Of a DNA stretch of 64,000 bases, positions 1 to 9,786 are shown one piece after another. Made by a program: the position numbers and the translations under genes. Source of the stretch: Neurospora intermedia (Eukaryota > Ascomycota > Sordariomycetes > Sordariales > Sordariaceae); assembly GCA_037102815.1 (NCBI GenBank), contig BTPP01000001.1:4799001-4863000 (forward strand), written 5' to 3'. Below the pieces are notes generated by a model, which ran no database searches, was not told the origin of the DNA, and saw only the letters and a program-made list of their open reading frames with translations. The first letter of the stretch is position 1. Every line of letters starts with the position of its first letter.

Positions 1-489
1 TCATATTTGACCAGGAGGGCGCGCAGTTCGTTGAGGGACTCGGCTTTTTGAGAGGGTTAGTTGGTAGAGCAGGCAAGGAGAAGCTTTATCAGAGTGGATT
101 TTGGGAAGGAAAGGGGTGATGATGATGGTGGTGGAGGCGTGTGAGTGAAAGTGCCAGGCGAAATAGTCAGCCAACAGCAGAGGAAAGATGATGTGAGCTT
201 GAGAAAGAGCACGGTGAGGGTCAGAAAAGATTCGAGATATCATGATATACTTACGAGTCCTGTCTCCTTCATAGTAAAACTGCCCATTGACCAAGCGGCC
301 CAGTTCCTGAAAATCTGTCTTTGCATCATCCAACGCTTCTTCAAGGGCGCGAATCTGTTCAAACTCGTCAGGGCCCCAGTGGCGCTTGTCGGCAAATCTG
401 AGTGCGCGAAGTGAGTCGCTCAAGTGAGTCGCAATGCTGGCCAACAGCGACCCGACCGTGTCGTGATTCGTGCTGGGACCTGTACTCAT
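1..489 (-). CDS. 5' part of an unrecognised protein gene (runs off the left edge)
   Basis: This is the start of a minus-strand gene of which only the N-terminus lies in the window. Exon 1 is 255-489, beginning at the ATG at 489-487 and ending at a GTAAGT donor. The intron is 44-254 (211 bp), with a CTAAC branch site 10-16 bases before a CAG-like acceptor. Exon 2 is 1-43 and stays open. The joined reading gives about 93 residues, rich in charged and helical sequence (for example FEQIRALEEALDDAKTDF) and free of Cys. A coiled coil or helical-bundle protein is plausible. I do not recognise the family, and no function is claimed. The phase (1 nt carried over) fits the junction exactly, so the model of the first two exons is fairly secure even though the product is not. 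Confidence 0.7.
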   Translation of the reverse strand: MSTGPSTNHDTVGSLLASIATHLSDSLRALRFADKRHWGPDEFEQIRALEEALDDAKTDFQELGRLVNGQFYYEGDRTRKYIMISRIFSDPHRALSQAHIIFPLLLADYFAWHFHSHASTTIIITPFLPKIHSDKASPCLLYQLTLSKSRVPQRTARPPGQI

Positions 490-2074
490 ATCTTTTTTTT
501 TGGAGGTTGGTTGCTTTGCTGGCTATGACCTCTTGATATCGGATCCCCCTCCACCTCCTCCCGTTGATATCTTTTGTCTAAGCCGTTATCGTCGTGTCGT
601 CGTGTTCAAGCGCTTATTATTAGCCTTGATTCCCCTCGCCTAGCGATTTGCTCAATGCCGCCGCTTTAATAGCAGTAGATGACCGCAAGTAGATGTAGAC
701 TTGGACTACCAACGAGACTCTCGTCACTAACAGAAGTCGAGCTTGGGGGGCTTGTAGGTGAGACTATCTGTCTAGTAGGTAGGTAAATCTACGAATGCGC
801 AGCGATGAATTGTTGTCTTGCGTCGTCATTAAGTGGATACACCGAGCCCCGATCCGGTAGCTGTAAATACGGATGAGGTGAAGAAGGATTTCATCACAGA
901 GTTGGACATGTGAGAAAGGGGCCAGCCAGGGAACGAAACATCACATGGAAGGGAAGACTCGGTCGCCCAGGAAGGAAATGGGGATGGATCGATGTCGAAT
1001 CGTCGTGCAACGGGGGTTCGGGGCCCGGGCGCTTGGATACGATCCGACGGTTACGCCGGCGGGACCTACCTCCTCTATGTCGGGCACTGCTAGGCTATTG
1101 GAAGGGCCCTGTGGATCTCTCCTTGGCGGAGACAGGCAGACGTGGAAGCCCGCTACCTTTTTGTAGAGGTAAGTACACTACCTACGTACAAACACAACAC
1201 AGGAAGCTGCATCAGGTCGGGGGAGGAGTTGCTGCAGTGTGGCAGCGGAACAACCGACGGGTGCCATCCAAACTCTTCAAAACGGAACCCTGCAAAAGGA
1301 CAGCAAGGTGCTCATCAACCAGGGTTATTTTGACTCGTATTGTTGGTGATGGGAGGGCCAGGCCCCCTGCTGTAGTAGGGCATCTGAATGGGTAAAAAAT
1401 GAATGGGACGGGGGTTCGGGGACGGTTTTGTTTGCGAAACGTGGAAATCGTGGAGATCTTGGCGGGGAGCATTTCTATCAAGGTGCTTAGGTTCACTACC
1501 ATAGAGGCCCATTTGGAGGCCTCTATGTACATCCGACTCCGTAATTTTAGATGGGATTCCCTGACTGGAGTGAGCCCTTCGTTTCCTGAAACCAGCCGTT
1601 AGCAATGACATCTACCTCTGCTTGTAGCCTCCAGCTTCGATGGCGGAGAGGGGAAAGCATCTTACTACCCAATGGATAACGGTTGCAACCTACCAAAGGC
1701 TCAGCCCTACAACCAGAGGTGCTCGGGAATGACCGACAGCATGGTGGGTACAACAATTGACACGTTTGGACTGCTGTTACATGGAGGTATCGATACCTCT
1801 ACACATCCCTATATTTATACGACATTATGACTGCAGTTCGGCACGCGCCTATCTCTTACAATACAGGCTCATCACTCATTGATCAGCCGTGGGTGCATCC
1901 AAAACCAGAAGCATCCACAAGAAGCACCAGCTCCCCAACAGGTGAAGGATGCATTCTGTATTAATATTGATCTATCTTTGCTGGCATGTTTTGCGCCATT
2001 CTCCAAGATGCTGAGTCCCATTTCCCACTAATAAATCGATACCGGACCGGGTCCGATACCGTGCTTCGTCAGCT
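490..2074. other. intergenic stretch, no gene seen
   Basis: About 1.6 kb between the unknown gene (its promoter side) and the 3' end of the CLPTM1-like gene. Open frames here are short, overlap on both strands and resemble nothing known. It contains TAGGTAGGTAAA near 776-786 and related AGGTA repeats near 1165-1190. No RNA gene was found. Confidence 0.6.
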
Positions 2075-4116
2075 TCACTTCCTCTTCTTCGCTTTGCCAG
2101 TCTCCGTTCCGCTAGCCTTCGCGGATGTAGTTCCCACAGTCTGTTCTTCAGTCGGTGCAGGAAATGCCGCCTTCTGCCCCTCCGCCTTCTTTTCCTCGAC
2201 GGCGTCATCCTCGCCACCCTGTCCGAACTCGTTGACACGGGTGTAGTCGACCTTGTAAGCCCATCTCTGATACAGATAAATAAAGAAGATGATATCATCG
2301 CGGAAAGTAGCAAGGCGATGGAGGAACGGCATTTTGATGGTGAAAGCAAATAAGTCGTCGATGAAGGTGTTCAGGAACTTGTACATCATGGCCTTGCCAG
2401 GCATGTGAGCAACGCTCTTGAGACGATAGTTGATGTACAGCGAGGGAACCATCATCAGGAATCCATAGGCGTACACCGAGCCAACAAGGGTGGCGATGAC
2501 GAATGAGTACCACGATTTGTGGGTGTCGTAGATCAGCGAGTAGATAGCATACGCGACCAGAAGAGGAACGCCCGCCATGTACATGTACTTGAAAGCAATC
2601 TCATCGTACTCCTTGGTCTTTTCTTCTGTCTCGCTGAGCTTATGCTTGTCCTCAAAGGAAATACGGTATGGTATGATGGATCCGGGTGCAGGCCGAATCC
2701 GCACGTTAACCACCGTCGTGATCTTCCATAGCTCGATGAGAATACCGACGCCCTGAGAGCCGAGGATCATCCAGCTAGTATTCTGCGACTGGTCGACCAG
2801 ATACAAGAAGATGATGGTTTGCATGAACACATTGGCGAGGATGGAGCGCACCGATATGCCAACGTTGTCCTTCTTCTTGCGATAATGAGCAATGTCGGAA
2901 CCAAACGCAAGCGTTTCGAGGATCATGTGCGCAATACTGGCAAAAATAGTGACCCCGAGGAGAATGGGATTCGAATCCAGCAAGATTTCCTTGATCATTT
3001 CGATCTCGCTACCATCGCTGCCCGTGGTCAGGGGATTTCCGAAAGCCGCCGCACGCGCCGCTTCCTTGGCGCTGAGGTCGATAGACGCCATGGTCTTGAA
3101 CTTCCATTCCGCCAGGTTGTTTAGATCAATGCGCATCGGCATGGTCTTGACCGTCTCGTTGATGATGGTCATCTGACTCTTAAGCTGCCAGAAGGTATTG
3201 ACAAAAAGGATCGGGTAGTACCAAGTGTTCTGACCGGTGCCGTCCCTTGCACCGGTGGCCTCGAGACGGAGAAACTGGCGGACAGCTGGGTGTGTTTGGG
3301 CAAAAGGCATGGAACCGGTATTGGGGATGAAGGAGAGCGAGATGTTAGGGTGGTAGTAGTTGGTGATGATGGGTCCCGATGGTTGCTCTACTTCCACCTC
3401 CTCCGCCTCCTCAACAGCATCATCCTTGCCCGCAAGTAGGTTCCTGGTCTTGAATTCCTTCTTTCGGGGAATGTAGTGGGTTAAAGGCCACACAAAATGG
3501 TATGCCGATCCGGAATCGTAGTTTGGCTGGGTTGGGTCGAGGAGGGCACCGGATAAGCCAACATAGAAATGCCCCCAAAGCGTGCCATTCTTCTGAACCT
3601 CGGCGGGAATGTCGATGGTCCGTTCCTCAGTGCGCGCGTCGCTCCAGTTGCCGATTGTGAACTTCTTTTCTTGGAACACCACCTTATCCGCCGGGGTCTG
3701 CTTCAACGGGGTCGGAACGAAGGACGAGGAAATAGTGACTATGATATCAACCTGGCTGTTCTCGGGCCAGATGGGCGCAATGAGCTGAGGAATTCGGTTG
3801 TAGACTGCGCCATCATCGAGCCGTTGAGGGCGCTGGTCGTACGAGGGTACGCTTGTCGAGACTTGGACGGTCTGACCGGTTGCATCCTGAACCGTTGCTG
3901 TGTTCTGTCCACCACCCATAAACTGCTTCATGACAAGCTGCATCAAGACCCACATTGCAACGGCCTGGAGGATCTTGGAAAACATGGAAGACTGGATAAT
4001 CCGACACTGTCAGAAACTGTTCCATGATACACCGCTCCAGCTTTGGATTGATAACTTACGCCTTGCTGTTCCTCCTGCCGCGCAGGCTGGCGCTGGGCGC
4101 CATTTCCTTCGGGCAT
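2075..4116 (-). CDS. CLPTM1-family ER multi-pass membrane protein
   Basis: The model is exon 1 4060-4116 (19 codons, ATG at 4116) and exon 2 2075-3991, giving 657 residues. The 68-bp intron (3992-4059) has a GTAAGT donor, a CTGAC branch and a CAG acceptor. The protein starts with a short polar tail, then a hydrophobic anchor (about residues 24-42, MFSKILQAVAMWVLM). A large, probably lumenal domain follows (about 60-355). The C-terminal half has about five membrane segments near 362-382, 400-418, 426-446, 487-507 and 513-536. This order, and the sequence around the last membrane segments (FINTF-like, RDDIIFFIYLYQRWAYKVD), are typical of the CLPTM1/CRR9 family. An acidic, low-complexity tail ends in Lys-Lys-Arg-Lys, a KKxx-type ER retrieval signal. 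Family members have been linked to trafficking of membrane proteins and to lipid scrambling. The exact role in fungi is unknown. Confidence 0.93.
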
Positions 4117-5595
4117 CTTGGGAGAGGTGACAGATGGAGAACAAATCAAAGGGTGTTGTCCCACTTGAGCCCAACCAAGGTGATACTTGATGTATGGTCT
4201 GTCGTAGGTTACCACAGGACTCTGTTGTCAAGAGTGGCCCGGGCTGAGGTGGTGATGGTGATGATGTTCACGGGAGGGAACAGCGTGGTACTGTAATTTT
4301 TGATATGTAGGGGACTGTAGAGGTACGTACCTAGGTACCCTCTGATTAGGCCAGAACCCGTTGTCTCAGCGCTTCCGTCACGACAAATCCGCGGGGAAAC
4401 AGCAAGGAGGGTCCGTTCGAACTTATCCACTTGAATGATATGTACACTACAAGGAACATAGAGGTAGATCCCGTCTAACTTCGACCGAGTACTGCGTACG
4501 ATAGGTACTTGTGATCAACCTCTGGCGTCCCGAGTCCAAGCAACGTGTCCCAGTTCGCAACTTCATATTTACACTACAGTACACTACACTACTATACAGT
4601 CGGGGTAGCCCACAACACCACAACTGGTTTGATATCGCGTGTCTAGGAATCGGGAGTCGATTGGCCGTTACGCCGTGTGATCATCCTATCTATAGCCTTG
4701 ATCCATTCACTGCCGGGAACCGGAGCACGTACGAAGGCATTTCGCGATGGTTCCTCCTGTCAAAGTACACTGTCAACACTCCCGTGACATGGTATATTCC
4801 AGCTGCAAAAGTCCACCCTCGCGCGTCACAGTCACAAAGATTGCGATGCCATTCTTGTAAGTGGAAGTTGATTCACAGAGCGAAAGACATCATGATCCTG
4901 GCTTCGAACATTTGGGTGCGCCTATGTCCTGCGGCTTCTCCCGGTATAACAAGGCCAGCAACGATTTATCTACCTGCAACGAGCTTGACAATCAACAATT
5001 CAATTCGCCTGCTTTGACCATTGTTCTCGGAATGTCCGTCTGAATTTCACTGATGCCCTTTGCTATCTTCGCGAGGATTCGAACCTGATACTCGGAACAC
5101 ACCCAACCCAGGGCAGAACGTCTAAATTTCCCTGCAACTTTTGAGAGGGCCCGGGTGTTCTCTTATAAATCCACTCCACGCCTAACTCACAAGGGTCCCC
5201 GTGAGGCGTCCTTGTCGAGTCATCGTCCAACACTTCGCTCTCGTGAATGGACGCCTTGGATGTTGACTTCACCCCCCAGCCTTGATAGAAATCCATCCGA
5301 AAACTATCCTGCCCCAAAGTCTGACGGGTAGATCTTGTTGGCTCAAGCCGTAAAAGTTTAGCAGAAGGTTCAATACAAAAGATCTGGGCCCAGGTTTTAA
5401 GAACCCACTTTGCCCTTCACTTTGTATAAATATCTTGAACCCAACGCTGCCACTCCGCTACCACTCCGCTACCCTTACCTTCACTGAGTCACCACTCTCT
5501 CTCATAAGAGCATTTAGAGAGACCCTACCACACGATATCCAGAACCACCAAGCAACATTTGGTTCTTGACATACAGTAACCAAAATCAAGGAGAG
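4117..5595. other. intergenic, divergent promoter region of the CLPTM1-like and LOG genes
   Basis: About 1.5 kb between two divergently transcribed genes. It carries GTAGAGGTACGTACCTAGGTACC near 4318-4340 and a TACACTAC repeat cluster near 4570-4592, both recurring motifs in this window. No supported coding region. A T-arm-like GGATTCGAACC near 5074 lacks the rest of a tRNA. Confidence 0.6.
5425..5432 (+). promoter_or_regulatory. TATA box of the LOG-family gene
   Basis: TATAAATA lies about 165 bases upstream of the start codon at 5596, in a pyrimidine-rich promoter. The position fits a core TATA element with a leader of roughly 100-130 bases. Inferred from sequence and spacing only. Confidence 0.5.
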
Positions 5596-6405
5596 ATGAC
5601 CAACATGTCGACCAACGGTGTTACCTCCAGCCCCAAGCGGACCAAGATCTGCGTCTACTGCGGCGCATCCGCCGGCAACAACCCCATCTACCTCGAAGCC
5701 GCGCGCCAGCTCGCCCGTACCATGGCCGCCAACAACATTGACCTCGGTACTGACTTACTTCTCCTACCCAAATACTACTACTTACTACTGGAACTCCTCA
5801 CTAACAGCAAAGTCACAGTCTACGGTGGTGGCACAGTCGGTCTCATGGGCGAAATCGCCAAGACCCTTGTTTCCCTGTCCGGCCCTGACTCCGTCCACGG
5901 CATCATCCCCGAGGCTCTGGTCCGGTACGAGCGCGACCCTCACTACACGTCCACCCAAGTGAGCGGCGGCCAGAAGGATTCCGCCGCCGACGAGGAGGCA
6001 AAGGCCAAGAAGCTTCCCGTCCCTGATGAGAACGTCTTTGGCCGAACGACCATCGTCAAGGACATGCACACGCGCAAGATGATGATGGCGCAGGAGGTGT
6101 TAGCGGGCGGCCCCGGATCAGGCTTCATCGCACTGAGTGGCGGCTACGGCACCATGGAGGAGCTCTTCGAGACGGTGACGTGGAACCAGCTGGGCATCCA
6201 CGACAAGGGCATCGTCCTGCTCAACATTAACGGCTTCTATGACGGTATTCTGCACTGGATCCAAAACAGCATCCAAGAGGGATTTGTGAACCAGGCGAAT
6301 GGAAAGATCATGGTGGAGGCCAAGAACCCGGAGGATGCGATCAAGGCGCTGAGGGAGTATAAGGTGTCCGAGGCGGTTTTCAAGCTGAACTGGAGTGATG
6401 AGTAG
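5596..6405 (+). CDS. LOG-family cytokinin riboside monophosphate phosphoribohydrolase-like protein
   Basis: Exon 1 is 5596-5746 and exon 2 is 5819-6405. The 72-bp intron (5747-5818, GTACTG to CACAG) is a multiple of three and lacks stops, so an unspliced reading looks open. Splicing restores the family motif at the junction, Asn-Ile-Asp-Leu-Val-Tyr-Gly-Gly-Gly. The product is 245 residues with a Rossmann-type fold: KICVYCGAS near 17-25, YGGGTVGLMG at 52-61, the catalytic Arg in MHTRK (Arg136), and SGGYGTMEE at 157-165 in place of the canonical PGGxGTxxE. LOG enzymes release the free base from nucleoside 5'-monophosphates. Many are mis-annotated as lysine decarboxylases. A second in-frame ATG at 5605 has the better context (ACCAACATGTC), so the start could be three codons later. 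The gene stands alone, with no prenyltransferase or P450 beside it, so a cytokinin cluster is not supported. Confidence 0.92.
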   Translation: MTNMSTNGVTSSPKRTKICVYCGASAGNNPIYLEAARQLARTMAANNIDLGTDLLLLPKYYYLLLELLTNSKVTVYGGGTVGLMGEIAKTLVSLSGPDSVHGIIPEALVRYERDPHYTSTQVSGGQKDSAADEEAKAKKLPVPDENVFGRTTIVKDMHTRKMMMAQEVLAGGPGSGFIALSGGYGTMEELFETVTWNQLGIHDKGIVLLNINGFYDGILHWIQNSIQEGFVNQANGKIMVEAKNPEDAIKALREYKVSEAVFKLNWSDE

Positions 6406-6742
6406 GCAAGGAGGGTAAGAGACGAGGGAAGATCGCTTTCTTGAGGTTTCCCTTTTCTACTTGGGAAAGCAGTTGCTATTACCTTGCATCGCGCAGCTTC
6501 TTTCTGGATGGACGACGGCGTTCAGGGGTCCTGTTTCTTAGGCTGGGCCATCATTCAAAAGCTCTCGGTGTACCAGTTTGCTTGTTCGGTGGAATTCGCG
6601 TCATAATGTCAGTAGACACAAAACAATCCATTAACATAAGGGGGACTTGGACTTGTTCATCTCATTACTTCATTCCGGGTGTATGCGCTCCATGTGCTAA
6701 ATCTGCACCTATGCCTCAAAGTAAACCCCGCGTTTTGATCCT
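6406..6742. other. convergent 3' region
   Basis: About 340 bases between the stop codons of the convergent LOG and proteasome genes. No coding or RNA feature is seen; it presumably holds both 3' UTRs. Confidence 0.6.
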
Positions 6743-7765
6743 TTAGCTATCGACATCCATACCCTCGCCCTCGGCAGCTGCCGGGGCAGCCTCTTGGTTA
6801 TCCGCCACACTCTCTATCCATGCGCTGACGTCTTGTCCATCGTACACCATGAATGGCTGCGGCTTGGTCGTGCCGTCCTCCTGCTTCTCGACACCCACAA
6901 TGGCGACGCTGGTATTGTCGATGGTCAACTCGCGGTCTTGCACCAAGCTCTCCTTGAGCGCCTTGAGACCATGACGGATCAGCTCCTCGCGGCCGCAGTC
7001 GGCAAAGGCCTCTAGGTTCTTCTCCAAATATGTGCGCGCCATCTGGCTGCGGGCGCCAATGGCAAAGGCCACCATCTCCTCGGTCATGCCGCTGGGCTGG
7101 AACTCGAAAAGGTGCGGGCCGTGGTCGTCAACGCCGGCGACCAGGAGACCGACACCGTAAGGCCGCTTACCGTAGTGTTGCGTGTTGATCTGCGCCTTGG
7201 ATCCGATCATGTCGACAAGGGTCCGCACGGGCATGTTGCGGCCGTACGTGAGGCGGTGGCCGAGGGACTGCTGCTTCATGAAGTTGGAGAGGACGCGCGC
7301 GTCCGAGGTGAGACCGGCGATGGCGATGCCGACATGTTCGTCGATGGGAAAGAGCTTCTTTTGGTACGAGGAGAGTTCTTCGGCGTTACGCTGGACAGAG
7401 CGACAAGAACATGGTCAGCTTAACTAGGCCCTAGGATGGATGGGAGGATACATGTATCGGCAGGGTGGTGCACGAGGGGGTGGTCGGAGCGAAGTACCTT
7501 GATCGCTACCAGGACGGCGTGTGTCTTGCTAGCAATTCCCACCACCACCGAACCCTGCTTTACTGCTTCCGCCGCATATTCGACCTGGAAAATTCGCCCT
7601 TGCGGAGAGCTGGAGGGAAAGCAGTTGTTAGCTGAATGTCGAGGGTAGACCTCGTTGAGTGCAGAGCTTTGGGCGTTTGGAAGCAGGGCCCAGTCTTAGC
7701 TGGCGGCTGCGGGACAGCTTCGCTTACAATGTGACCGAGTCGTTGTCGTAGTTGTTCCTGAACAT
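6743..7765 (-). CDS. pre5: 20S proteasome subunit alpha type 1 (alpha6, Pre5/PSMA1)
   Basis: Three exons: 7728-7765, 7498-7609 and 6743-7390 (265 residues). Introns of 118 and 107 bp have GTAAGC and GTACTT donors. The joined N-terminus reads [13 protein letters not shown] then [12 protein letters not shown], the alpha-subunit signature that forms the gate and ring contacts. It is followed by [29 protein letters not shown] and the following residues match PSMA1 rather than the other six alpha subunits. The acidic, Ala/Glu-rich C-terminal tail is usual for this subunit. Alpha subunits are non-catalytic and form the outer ring of the 20S core, where regulatory particles dock. The gene is divergent from VPS55. 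I see no yeast-type PACE element (GGTGGCAAA) upstream. Confidence 0.96.
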
Positions 7766-8668
7766 GGCTGCTGGACACCTCTATCGAGGAGATTGGGAAA
7801 CAAGAGCAGATCGCGGCGGGGGTATCGGGGATTTGTGCCGGCAAGTATCTCGTCGGTTTCTTCTGGCGGGTGTTTGAAGGACGCGAAAGATTGTTGTTTG
7901 TGCTGATAGTGACGATGGTGGTGGTGCAGTCTGGGTGGGATGGATGGGGGGAGGTCAGTGGACAGTGGTTGCTTCTTCCCGCGGGCAGTTGCGCAGGCAG
8001 CTCCTAGCTTCGTCAGGTCCCGCCGCCCAGGCAATGAGGATGGATGTTGAATGGGTGACGGAGGGCGGGACAGGCAACGCGCGGGCGGGCAGGCAACTGG
8101 TACGTCGCTGCAGGTACCTCCCTTGCCCGCCAAAAGAAAGTCAGACCCACTTTTGCTTGTACTTATCCTACCTTACTTGTAGTGTAAGTGCGGGCGACCA
8201 GGTGCGCGCTACATACACTACAGGTATGGAACGGAATGTGCTGAGCGAGAGCCAGGGCAGGAAGAGGCTGACTGACGACAGCCAAAGCGTCAGTGCAAGT
8301 CGTCACTTGTTCCCGCCCGCTGGAGCTCCTCCAACGACACCACTCTCCACCACAAGCACACTGCATCACCACCATCACGAGTTGTCGCCTGCTACAGCAA
8401 CGAGTCGACGACGCGCGCAAGCCGAGCAACCCACGCGATAATTTGTCAGGTTCTCGATCACAGAAAGCACCAGGCAGCGCTTACATTTCCATCGATCACG
8501 AGTTAGCCACCTCTGCGCAACAAACACCTTTGATCCCGGCAGGCCCGCGACGCTTCGACTCTACCTGGGCAGATTCTCCGGGTTACCGGCGTAAACGACG
8601 CCCTGATTTCTACTGTGCCCAAAACCTGAACGCCTTCGCAACCACAAGCTTTCACATATCCATCCGAG
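7766..8668. other. divergent promoter region PSMA1 / VPS55
   Basis: About 900 bases between two divergently transcribed genes. It contains a TGTAGTGTAAGTG / TACACTACAGG pair near 8180-8225. The part near VPS55 is C-rich and CA-rich, typical of a fungal 5' leader. No gene supported. Confidence 0.55.
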
Positions 8669-9152
8669 ATGGCAGCAGGACTCAAGACCATCATCGCGCT
8701 CTCCTTCGTCTTGGCGGTGGGCTTCCTCCTCGTCATCTTGTCATGCGCACTATGGAAGGCATACTACCCGCTGCTGGTGGTGGCCACCTACGTGTTGGCG
8801 CCCATACCCAACTGGATCTGCAGCCATTGCGCCAATCCGGACGACTTTGTTGAGAGCTCGGGCGCTGCCGTGTTGGACCTGGGTCGCTTCTGCACTGGTT
8901 TCCTGGTCATGATGGGACTTGGTAGGTTTACTCCTCCATCTTGTGGCTGTCGTGTATCCTGTGTCTGTGTTGCATGTACGGTAGCTGACATCTCTCTCCT
9001 CCCCTCTTCGGCAAACAGCTCTTCCAGTAGTTCTCGCAAACTCGGCCATCATCACGGTCCCGGCCATGATCATGTCCGTTATCGGTGGCCTGTTGATCTA
9101 TGGCACCATCATCAGCTTCGCCATGTTCTTCCAGGAAGAGCAAGACTTCTGA
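8669..9152 (+). CDS. vps55: Vps55/LEPROT (OB-RGRP) family endosomal membrane protein
   Basis: Exon 1 is 8669-8921 and exon 2 is 9019-9152, with a 97-bp intron (GTAGGT donor, GCTGAC branch, CAG acceptor). The product is 128 residues, the usual size for Vps55/LEPROT (about 130). Four hydrophobic segments are visible: about 5-26, 31-48, 68-85 and 95-118. The family pattern of an ALW(K)xYYPL core and a Pro-rich APIPNWIC turn is present. The second exon reads ALPVVLANSAIITVPAMIMS and ends in FFQEEQDF. In yeast Vps55 acts with Vps68 in late-endosome-to-vacuole transport. No Vps68 gene lies in the window. Splice phase and length make the model secure. Confidence 0.95.
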
Positions 9153-9786
9153 CTAGCCGACCAATGATTTTGACCACGACAGAATGGTCCAGAGTCTGAG
9201 ATACACACAACAATGACACAGAACTACAAAGAGGCAGCGACTTCCGGGCAACGGTTGGGTGCGGAACCGATTTACGCATGGTGGGAGACCATGATTGTAC
9301 AAGTGCCGGGACTTGAGCCGGATGACAGCTATGGGATATGATCAAATGGGTTTTGGGAAAGAGGCGGGCACTGGCTGATGAAGCGCTTATGGGCTGGGCT
9401 GGATTTGGATTATTACGAGACAGTTATGAGGTTATTTAATGTGGTGATCAATCATCTAGCGAGAGGGCTTGACGTCTTCTTCCTCTCCACCTGCAATGCA
9501 TCGCGTTGAAAAGTCTACTTTTTAATCCCCCCGTAAGTTATGCATCCGTTGAGCTAATATGACAGCCACAAAACTCCAACCCATTTTAACCTTGACACCA
9601 AGACGACATCCTAGATATGTTGGATATCGTGTTCTTCTAACCCTAACGCACGCCTGGGCCCTAAATGATAAAGTTATCTTGCTTTTGTTTTTCGTTTTCG
9701 CTTTCTTCCACAGCCTCTGGCCTCAGACCAGCTCTGCTCGCCATAGAACCCCCTTTCCCCCTCTGTCTCTCACCCATTCATCGAGT
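9153..9786. other. convergent 3' region VPS55 / PABA synthase
   Basis: About 630 bases holding two 3' ends. It includes a TTCTAACCCTAACG telomere-repeat-like octamer near 9635. No coding region supported. Confidence 0.55.

Noticed and set aside
5060-5140. T-arm-like GGATTCGAACC suggesting a tRNA
   Set aside because: The sequence 5' of it on the minus strand gives no D arm, anticodon stem or matching acceptor stem.
5566-5595. Earlier start for the LOG-family protein
   Set aside because: The extension begins at TTG; the first ATG in frame is at 5596.
7766-8100. Rpn4-type PACE element before the proteasome gene
   Set aside because: No GGTGGCAAA or complement was found.
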